From Aeromonas hydrophila subsp. hydrophila ATCC 7966 (GTDB taxonomy: Bacteria > Pseudomonadota > Gammaproteobacteria > Enterobacterales > Aeromonadaceae): a stretch of 64,000 nucleotides of DNA. The notes beneath the pieces are model-generated. The model saw only the letters and a program-made list of their open reading frames with translations, had not been told where the DNA came from and did not search any database. Of the stretch, positions 58,138 to 64,000 are shown piece after piece. The stretch lies in the NCBI RefSeq assembly GCF_000014805.1, contig NC_008570.1:1-64000 (forward strand), read 5' to 3'. Position numbers and translations under genes: made by a program. How positions within the stretch are numbered: the first letter of the stretch is position 1; each line of letters opens with the position of its first letter.

Positions 58138-59322
58138 ATGAAGCAGTTTGATGTGGTGGTGATCGGTGCCGGGGCGGCTGGATTGATGTGTGCGGCCCAG
58201 GCCGGTTATCGGGGCCGCTCCGTGCTGGTGCTCGACAATGCCAAGAAGCCGGGTCGCAAGATCCTGATCAGCGGTGGCGGCCGCTGCAACTTCACCAACC
58301 ATCAGGCCGGTCCCCACGCCTTCCTCTCGGCCAACCCCCACTTCTGCAAGTCGGCGCTGGCGCGCTACACCCAGCAGGATTTCATCGATCTGGTGGACCG
58401 GCACGGCCTGAGATATCACGAGAAGACCCTGGGCCAGCTGTTCTGTGACGAGAGCGCCAAGGAGATCGTCGACATCCTGCTGACCGAGTGCGACTGGGCT
58501 GGCGTGGCCCTGCAGTTCCAGACCGAGATCCTCACCGTCAGCAAGACCGATGACGGTTTCATGCTGACCACCAGTCAGGGGGAGATCAGCTGTCACTCGC
58601 TGGTGGTGGCCACCGGTGGCCTCTCCATGCCGAAACTCGGCGCCACCCCCTACGGCTTCAAGCTGGCGGAGCAGTTCGGTCTCAAGGTGCTGCCGACCCG
58701 CGCCGGACTGGTGCCCTTCACCCTGCATCAGGCCGAGAAAGAGGCCTTCGTCGATCTGGCCGGGGTCAGCCTGCCGGTGGCGGTGACCGCCGAGGATGGC
58801 ACCTGTTTCAAGGAGGCCATGCTGTTCACCCATCGCGGCCTCTCCGGCCCGGCCATCCTGCAGATCTCTTCGTTTTGGCTGGCGGGGGAGAAGATCCACA
58901 TCAACCTGCTGCCGGAGCTCGACATCGCCGCCACCCTCAGGGAGTGGGCCCAGGCTCATCCGGCTCAGGAGCTGAAGACCGTGCTGGGGCGTGAGCTGCC
59001 CAAGCGCTTCGTCGACAAGTTGGTGGAGCTGGGCCAGCTGGTCAGCAAGCCGATGCGCCAGTACAACGAGCGGGAGCTGGAGGCGGTAGCCACCCTGCTG
59101 GGGGATTGGCAGATCCTGCCCAATGGCACCGAGGGTTATCGTACCGCCGAAGTGACCTTAGGGGGGGTGGATACCAACGAGCTCTCCTCCAAGACCATGG
59201 AGGCGCGCAAGGTGGCCGGTCTCTACTTCATCGGCGAGGTGGTGGACGTGACCGGCTGGCTCGGTGGCTACAACTTCCAGTGGGCCTGGTCTTCCGGTTG
59301 GGTAGCCGGCCAGTACTGCTGA
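58138..59322 (+). CDS. HI0933/BaiN-like NAD(P)/FAD-dependent oxidoreductase
   Basis: A 394-residue flavoprotein of the HI0933 family. It has the FAD-binding FDVVVIGAGAAGLMCAAQAGYRG, RKILISGGGRCNFTN, and the C-terminal FIGEVVDVTGWLGGYNFQWAWSSG. Related proteins are annotated as BaiN or aminoacetone oxidase-like, but the substrate is unproven. The start is one of three in-frame codons (58132 GTG, 58135, 58138). Its last 106 bases are tandemly duplicated. Confidence 0.88.
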   Translation: MKQFDVVVIGAGAAGLMCAAQAGYRGRSVLVLDNAKKPGRKILISGGGRCNFTNHQAGPHAFLSANPHFCKSALARYTQQDFIDLVDRHGLRYHEKTLGQLFCDESAKEIVDILLTECDWAGVALQFQTEILTVSKTDDGFMLTTSQGEISCHSLVVATGGLSMPKLGATPYGFKLAEQFGLKVLPTRAGLVPFTLHQAEKEAFVDLAGVSLPVAVTAEDGTCFKEAMLFTHRGLSGPAILQISSFWLAGEKIHINLLPELDIAATLREWAQAHPAQELKTVLGRELPKRFVDKLVELGQLVSKPMRQYNERELEAVATLLGDWQILPNGTEGYRTAEVTLGGVDTNELSSKTMEARKVAGLYFIGEVVDVTGWLGGYNFQWAWSSGWVAGQYC

Positions 59323-59428
59323 TGGAAGCTGCTTCTATATCGTCGATGAGCGCGATAGCGGCCTTTGGGGGGCAACTTCCCGTGGGGCTGTAGCCCCGGC
59401 GGCTGGGGGGGCTGGCCAGTACTGCTGA
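59217..59428 (+). repeat. 106-bp degenerate tandem duplication of the flavoprotein 3' end
   Basis: Copy 1 (59217-59322) is the end of the flavoprotein gene; copy 2 (59323-59428) repeats it. GGCCAGTACTGCTGA is identical at 59308-59322 and 59414-59428, and CAACTTCC(A/C)GTGGG(C/G)CTG matches further upstream with a few indels. Copy 2 still reads ...GQYC then a stop, but lacks a start and diverges otherwise. Confidence 0.82.
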
Positions 59429-59454
59429 CCTACCCTTGCCCTCATCAACTTCAG

Positions 59455-59480
59455 ACGCGGCCGCTTCGGCCGCGTTTTTT
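59455..59480. terminator. Terminator between the flavoprotein and fsr
   Basis: ACGCGGCCG-CTT-CGGCCGCGT followed by a T tract to 59480 on the + strand. It should end the flavoprotein transcript and lies in the convergent gap before fsr. Confidence 0.9.
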
Positions 59481-59509
59481 ATGGGTTGCATCCCTCGCGG
59501 GGTGGCCCG

Positions 59510-60730
59510 TTATCCCTTTCTAAGAGTCGGCAAGAAAGCGGTCAACAAGCCGATGAGCGGCAGATAGGCACAGACCTGATATACGGTCTCTATGCTGGTG
59601 GCATCCGCCAGCTGCCCCAGCAGGGCGGCCCCTATGCCCCCCATGCCGAAGGCGAAGCCGAAGAACAGGCCGGAGATGGTGCCGACCTTGCCGGGGACCA
59701 GCTCCTGGGCGTAGACCAGGATGGCGGAGAAGGCCGAGGCCAGGATCAGACCGATGATGACCGAGAGCACCGAGGTCCAGAACAGGTCGACATGGGGCAA
59801 CAGCAGGGTGAAGGGGGCGACGCCGAGGATGGAGATCCAGATCACCCGCTTGCGGCCGATGCGATCGCCAATTGGCCCGCCGAGCACGGTACCCGCCGCG
59901 ACGGCAAACAGGAAGGCGAACAGATAGAGCTGGGCGCTGTCGAGCGACAGGCTGAACTTGTCCATCAGGTAGAAGGTGTAATAGCTGCTCAGGCTGGCCA
60001 TGTAGAAGAATTTGGAGAACATCAGCAGGCCGAGGGTGGCCAGCGACCAGCCGATCTGGCGACGGCTCAGGCCGTGGCCGAGGTGTGCCTTCATCCGTTT
60101 ATGGAAGTTGGCGGCGTGGTGGCTGGACCAGCGTCCGACCAGGCTGAGCACGATGACGCCGACCAGGGCGAACAGCGAGAACCAGGCCGCGCTACCCTGG
60201 CCCTGCGGCACTATGATCAGCGCGGCGAGCAGCGGGCCTATGGCCGACCCCAGGTTGCCGCCGATCTGGAACAGCGATTGGGCCAGCCCAGGCTGACTGC
60301 CGGCCGCCATGCGGGCGACCCGGGAAGATTCCGGGTGGAACACCGACGAGCCGATGCCGATCAGCATGGCCGACAGCAGCACGGCGCCAAAGCTGGCCGC
60401 CTGCGACAACGACAGCAAGCCGATCATCGTAAAGCCCATGCCGAACGGCAATGAATAGGGCATGGGCCGGCGGTCGGTGTAGAGGCCGATCAGCGGCTGC
60501 AACAAGGAACCCGTGAACTGGTAGGTGAGGGTGATGAGGCCGATCTGGGCGAACGACAGGTTGAGGCCGAGCTTGAGCAGCGGATAGATGGCCAGCAGCA
60601 CCGACTGCATCATGTCGTTCAACAGGTGCGAGAAGCTGATGGCGGCGATCACCGGATAGGTGGTGCGATTCAAGGCGTCGTGCGCGGTAGCGGCGGCGAG
60701 TGGCTGATCGGTACTGAGGCTCTTTTCCAT
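59510..60730 (-). CDS. fsr: MFS fosmidomycin resistance protein Fsr
   Basis: A 406-residue Fsr-family exporter. MEKSLSTD..., SHLLNDMMQSVLLAIYPLLK, the MFS loop SLLQPLIGLYTDRRPMP, FHPESSRVARMAAG, and GGPIGDRIGRKRVIW match the E. coli fosmidomycin resistance protein. It is divergent from leuE (187 bases). Physiological substrate unknown. Confidence 0.93.
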   Translation of the reverse strand: MEKSLSTDQPLAAATAHDALNRTTYPVIAAISFSHLLNDMMQSVLLAIYPLLKLGLNLSFAQIGLITLTYQFTGSLLQPLIGLYTDRRPMPYSLPFGMGFTMIGLLSLSQAASFGAVLLSAMLIGIGSSVFHPESSRVARMAAGSQPGLAQSLFQIGGNLGSAIGPLLAALIIVPQGQGSAAWFSLFALVGVIVLSLVGRWSSHHAANFHKRMKAHLGHGLSRRQIGWSLATLGLLMFSKFFYMASLSSYYTFYLMDKFSLSLDSAQLYLFAFLFAVAAGTVLGGPIGDRIGRKRVIWISILGVAPFTLLLPHVDLFWTSVLSVIIGLILASAFSAILVYAQELVPGKVGTISGLFFGFAFGMGGIGAALLGQLADATSIETVYQVCAYLPLIGLLTAFLPTLRKG

Positions 60731-60917
60731 GAGGACGGGTTCTGTGAGTCTGGGTATGGCTTAACATGCCTGATCCCGACGCGTCTGGACACCACAAAGT
60801 GGGGCGGGAAGAGTGCCGTGAGAGAATGGGGCGAGCGATCACGGATCGGCACTTGTGCTCGGCGGGCGGCGGATTAGTATAGAAACCTCGTCGTCGCATA
60901 CCCGCCATGGAGGGAAC

Positions 60918-61556
60918 ATGTTCGAAAGCCTGGGAGTCATCAATGTCTGGACTTATCTGGTCGGGCTCTTCTTCATCATCATAGCGCCGGGGCCCAACTC
61001 GATTTATGTGCTGCGCACCGGGGCGAGCCGCGGCGTCGGCCCGGGCTACCAGGCAGCCCTCGGGGTCTTCGTCGGCGACGCCATTCTGATCTTCTGCGCC
61101 TATCTGGGCATCGCCTCCCTCATTCGCACCACCCCCCTGCTGTTTACCCTGGTGCGCTACCTGGGGGCCCTCTATCTGCTCTACCTCGGGGTGAAGATCC
61201 TGCATGCCAACTTCATCGCCAGGCGGGAAGGGCAGGCGTCCGTGGTCGAGCACGGCGAGCGCTACTTCTCCAAGGCGCTCACCTTGAGCCTCACCAACCC
61301 CAAGGCGATCCTGTTCTACGTCTCCTTCTTCGTGCAGTTTGTCGACTTCAACTACGCCCACACCTGGGTCTCCTACCTGGTGCTGGCGAGCATGCTGGAG
61401 GCCATGAGCTTCGTCTATCTGACCCTGTTGATCTTCGGCGGTACCCTGATGGCCCGCTTCTTTGCGCGCAAGGTACGTCTCGCCAGACTCGGCAACGGCC
61501 TCATCGGCCTGTTTTTCATGGGCTTCGCCGCCCGACTGGCCACATTGTCATCCTGA
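60918..61556 (+). CDS. leuE: Leucine efflux protein LeuE
   Basis: A 212-residue LysE/RhtB-family exporter of leucine and related amino acids. It has FESLGVINVWTYLVGLFFIIIAPGPNSIYVLRTGASRG with the APGPN signature, and FSKALTLSLTNPKAILFYVSFFVQF. ATG 60918 has GGAGGG upstream and gives exactly the E. coli length. Confidence 0.94.
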   Translation: MFESLGVINVWTYLVGLFFIIIAPGPNSIYVLRTGASRGVGPGYQAALGVFVGDAILIFCAYLGIASLIRTTPLLFTLVRYLGALYLLYLGVKILHANFIARREGQASVVEHGERYFSKALTLSLTNPKAILFYVSFFVQFVDFNYAHTWVSYLVLASMLEAMSFVYLTLLIFGGTLMARFFARKVRLARLGNGLIGLFFMGFAARLATLSS

Positions 61557-61599
61557 TGGCCAGGGCTCTGCCCAATCCCGGTCGCCCATTTGCGAGCGG

Positions 61600-62286
61600 C
61601 TAGTCAGGCCAGCAATCCTTGCCGACCCGGATGAACCGGGATTGGTAGACGATCAGTTTCTGGTTGCCTGCCTGGCCGATCGTTGGGTTCTGGTAGGTTT
61701 CGCCGGGCAGCAGGTATTTGCTGTCGGCCTCGCTGTCCGCCTGCAGACATCCCCGTTTCACCATGAATTCGAAGTAGGTGTTGCCGGTATTGGTGATGCT
61801 GCTCCTTGCCGGATCCAGCTGGTATTGAAAACGCACCTGGCGCGGGCGTACCACCAGGGTCGATTGCAGCGCGAGTTTCATCTCCAACGCACCACGGCGC
61901 CTGGCCTGGCCACTTTCATCAAGCTGGGCTGCCGGTGATTCGGTGAAGGTGATGCGATAGTAACGCTCCTGACCATCCGCCGGCCCCTTGTAGTAGAGTT
62001 TGACGTTCTGCATGCGCTTGGCGTGCAGCGTGAAGCGCTTGGGGGCGAACAGCAGCTCGCCAGGCACCGTCGGAACGCTTGTCCCCGTTGCCGTGGGATT
62101 GCTGATTTTTTCCATCTGCACTTCGTAGACCTTGGGCGAGCCACTGTTGTTGGTGACGGTCCGGGCGATGAACTCTTCGTTCGGTGCCATGGCAATCGTC
62201 ATGGCGCCGATGTCGATGGCCATGGCCTGTGAGCTCAGCGTGCCGGCCAGCAAGAACCAGAGAATGCGATGCATGTCGTTCTTCAT
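61600..62286 (-). CDS. ecpE: EcpE-like fimbrial periplasmic chaperone
   Basis: A 228-residue chaperone of the ECP (E. coli common pilus) alternate chaperone-usher pathway. After a signal peptide (WFLLAGTLSSQAMA) it shows GELLFAPKRFTLHAKRMQ, YYKGPADGQERYYRITF, LVVRPRQVRFQYQLD, ITNTGNTYFEFMVKRGC and YQSRFIRVGKDCWP, matching EcpE segment by segment. It follows ecpD by two bases. ATG 62286; ATG 62274 is an alternative. Confidence 0.9.
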   Translation of the reverse strand: MKNDMHRILWFLLAGTLSSQAMAIDIGAMTIAMAPNEEFIARTVTNNSGSPKVYEVQMEKISNPTATGTSVPTVPGELLFAPKRFTLHAKRMQNVKLYYKGPADGQERYYRITFTESPAAQLDESGQARRRGALEMKLALQSTLVVRPRQVRFQYQLDPARSSITNTGNTYFEFMVKRGCLQADSEADSKYLLPGETYQNPTIGQAGNQKLIVYQSRFIRVGKDCWPD

Positions 62287-62288
62287 GG

Positions 62289-63908
62289 TCAGCGCCAGGT
62301 TCCTTTGATGGTAATGGTACCGCTTTGCTGTACTTCCCCTTCCCACAGGTCGTTGCCAATGGTGCGTTGCACCATGGGATCGGTCAGATCGAATTCCAGT
62401 GCCAGCTTGTAGAATCGGGTAATGCTTTTGCCGCTGACGGGGTCATTCCATTCCTGTGGAGGTTGGCTGTCCTGAATCCCCAAGGTACGAATATCCAGCG
62501 GCGTCTGATCACAGCGGACCGCATGTCGGGAGGCTGTCCCATGGTTGGTCGAATCAAATACCAATCTCGTCGGTATAGGTACTGCCTGTTCGGGAACAGC
62601 CTGCCCTGCGGGGTAAAAAGTGCAGAGACCTTGATACGGAGCCCCGATATCTTGTGAAACGGTAATCTCAAGCATGTCTGCACTGATGGGCCCACTATCC
62701 GAGATATTGTAAGAGAAACTCAATATATCCTTGCCCACATTGCCTTCTCGGTAGGGATTGCTCACCCCCTCCGAGGATAGAATGGAAACACTGAAGTCCC
62801 GTGGTTTTATAATGATCTCGGTGGTGCCGCTGAATTCATAGAATCCACTTTCCGGCGCTTTGATATTTCGCATATTAAAGTTAATCAAATTTCTGGTGAG
62901 CTGTTCTTGTAATCCCAACCTGACCACTTGTTTGAAAAAGTTGCTTGATAGAAAAAGATAAATGGACGATTGCCCTCTAAGATAGCTGACATTGTAATCC
63001 GCACCTTTAAGAGCCCAGTTGGTCAGATTCGCACTCATTTGTACATCACCGCCAACAATGGCGCTGTTGAGTGCCGCATTTTTGATGTTGGTATAAATAT
63101 ACGGGTCTGAAAATGACTGGCTGCCATCCTGATTGAAGTCGTAGTCGAGAAAGCGGCACAGCACTCCATCTCGTGTACCCAGCCGATAATTCTCACAACC
63201 TTGTGAACCGGGCAGCACATAGGGAGCTCCATTGCTGTCGACGATCACTTCACTGATCGCATTGGTTTGTATGAAACGTAGGTGTCCCGCTTTTTTATGC
63301 TGGGTCCGCTTGACGTACCAGGTCCCACTATCCTGATTGATACAGCGTTCCCCGGCCGCGGCATCATAGATTCTGGTGGTCATGCAAAGATTCATCTCTC
63401 GGTTCAAAATGCCCCCGGCAGGCATGGTGCGAAGATAGCCAAAGAAAGCGGAGCTCAATTTTGCATGTGCATATCCGGTGGCGGCCTTCATCAATCCGAA
63501 AAATCCGGTTTCATTTACTGAGGCGGGTTTATTCATCGCTTCTGCTGTCTGTGGGTCACACCCAGCCCAGCTTTTTATGCAACGCTGATTGATATACGGA
63601 TATTTAACCGGGCCGTTTTCCCACATATCGATGTTGTAGTTGGTGACTGTGTAGTTATGACCATTGTCTGCATATGCCAAACTGACCTGCCTGGAGTCAG
63701 TTGTCCATGCATTGCCACCCGTCAGGCGTGGGTCCAGATAATCGGTTGGTGTAATAAATAGATTGTGGTCTTCCTGGTTTTCAATAAACAGAAAATGGCG
63801 CAGATCAGCATCGACCAAATTATATTTTATTACTGCGGCACTGGCCTGCGAGGCCCAGCTGGTGGCAATTACCATCGCCAACAGCCATTTATATGCGGGA
63901 TTCATCAT
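62289..63908 (-). CDS. ecpD: EcpD-like fimbrial tip adhesin
   Basis: A 539-residue exported adhesin. After the signal peptide (MVIATSWASQASA) it shows FLFIENQEDHNLFITPTDYLDPRLTGGNAW, INQRCIKSWAGC, SSNFFKQVVRLGL, PESGFYEFSGTTEIIIKPRDFSVSI and the final GEVQQSGTITIKGTW, all paralleling E. coli EcpD, the ECP tip adhesin. The start overlaps the ecpC stop (TGATG). A second ATG at 63905 exists. Confidence 0.88.
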   Translation of the reverse strand: MMNPAYKWLLAMVIATSWASQASAAVIKYNLVDADLRHFLFIENQEDHNLFITPTDYLDPRLTGGNAWTTDSRQVSLAYADNGHNYTVTNYNIDMWENGPVKYPYINQRCIKSWAGCDPQTAEAMNKPASVNETGFFGLMKAATGYAHAKLSSAFFGYLRTMPAGGILNREMNLCMTTRIYDAAAGERCINQDSGTWYVKRTQHKKAGHLRFIQTNAISEVIVDSNGAPYVLPGSQGCENYRLGTRDGVLCRFLDYDFNQDGSQSFSDPYIYTNIKNAALNSAIVGGDVQMSANLTNWALKGADYNVSYLRGQSSIYLFLSSNFFKQVVRLGLQEQLTRNLINFNMRNIKAPESGFYEFSGTTEIIIKPRDFSVSILSSEGVSNPYREGNVGKDILSFSYNISDSGPISADMLEITVSQDIGAPYQGLCTFYPAGQAVPEQAVPIPTRLVFDSTNHGTASRHAVRCDQTPLDIRTLGIQDSQPPQEWNDPVSGKSITRFYKLALEFDLTDPMVQRTIGNDLWEGEVQQSGTITIKGTWR

Positions 63909-64000
63909 CAGTACTCTCTCACCATGGCATAGGTGGGCAGCCCCTGGCAGGTAATGATGCCTACCCAGGCGGCGCCGCTGTATTTTTCAAGATCTAGCTC
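63908..64000 (-). CDS. ecpC: C-terminal end of EcpC-like usher (partial)
   Basis: Thirty codons (ELDLEKYSGAAWVGIITCQG...) run in frame from the window edge to TGA 63910-63908, which overlaps the ecpD ATG. By position (ecpCDE order) this is the outer-membrane usher EcpC; too little is present to confirm by motif. Confidence 0.6.
   Translation of the reverse strand, partial: ELDLEKYSGAAWVGIITCQGLPTYAMVREY

Overview
The window looks like the replication-origin-proximal part of a high-GC gammaproteobacterial chromosome, most likely an Aeromonas. The evidence is a dnaA-dnaN-recF-gyrB block with typical gammaproteobacterial protein lengths, an argX-hisR-leuT-proM type tRNA operon, gmk-rpoZ-spoT-trmH order, and Aeromonas-like accessory genes (kdp, avtA, ecp-type fimbriae). 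The genus is inferred from gene content and was not tested by a search. No insertion sequence, prophage or CRISPR array was seen.

Layout. 1-6.3 kb: dnaA regulatory region, then dnaA, dnaN, recF and gyrB on the + strand. Four parS-like ParB sites lie at 3.8, 6.4, 10.1 and 12.5 kb. 6.4-12.5 kb: a VOC protein, a WYL regulator, two Hsp20 genes behind a heat-shock promoter with ROSE-type RNA thermometers, avtA, a small exported protein, and a divergent AraC regulator/MFS pair. 12.5-20.4 kb: kdpFABCDE potassium system. 20.6-29.0 kb: gor, an orphan sensor kinase, and a TetR-MFP-RND efflux operon with a clear palindromic operator. 29.2-29.7 kb: four tRNAs (Arg, His, Leu, Pro). 30.4-38.2 kb: a phosphoglycerate/PEP uptake locus (pgtP divergent from pgtCBA) with a pyruvate kinase lacking its C-terminal domain directly downstream of pgtP. 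38.2-45.4 kb: a zinc-ribbon/glycine-zipper membrane protein, yigL, pldB, a CatB-like acetyltransferase, trmH, spoT, rpoZ and gmk. 45.6-53.8 kb: LPS-core genes (heptosyltransferase, kdkA), a degenerate GGDEF protein, two EamA permeases, a LysR regulator, a second-type tryptophanyl-tRNA synthetase and uspA. 54.2-61.6 kb: fabV, a TPR-GGDEF cyclase, ftnA, an HI0933-family flavoprotein, fsr and leuE. 61.6-64 kb: the 3' end of an ecp (E. coli common pilus-type) fimbrial operon (ecpC end, ecpD, ecpE).

How genes work together. The pgt locus is the most suggestive module: a sensor (PgtC/PgtB/PgtA) controls the transporter PgtP, and the adjacent short pyruvate kinase could turn imported PEP, or PEP made from imported phosphoglycerate, directly into pyruvate and ATP without allosteric control. 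A second theme is structural. At least four gene boundaries (dnaA/dnaN, spoT/trmH, ftnA/flavoprotein, flavoprotein/fsr) carry degenerate tandem duplications of about 63-112 bp that copy a gene's start or end and leave fossil reading frames.
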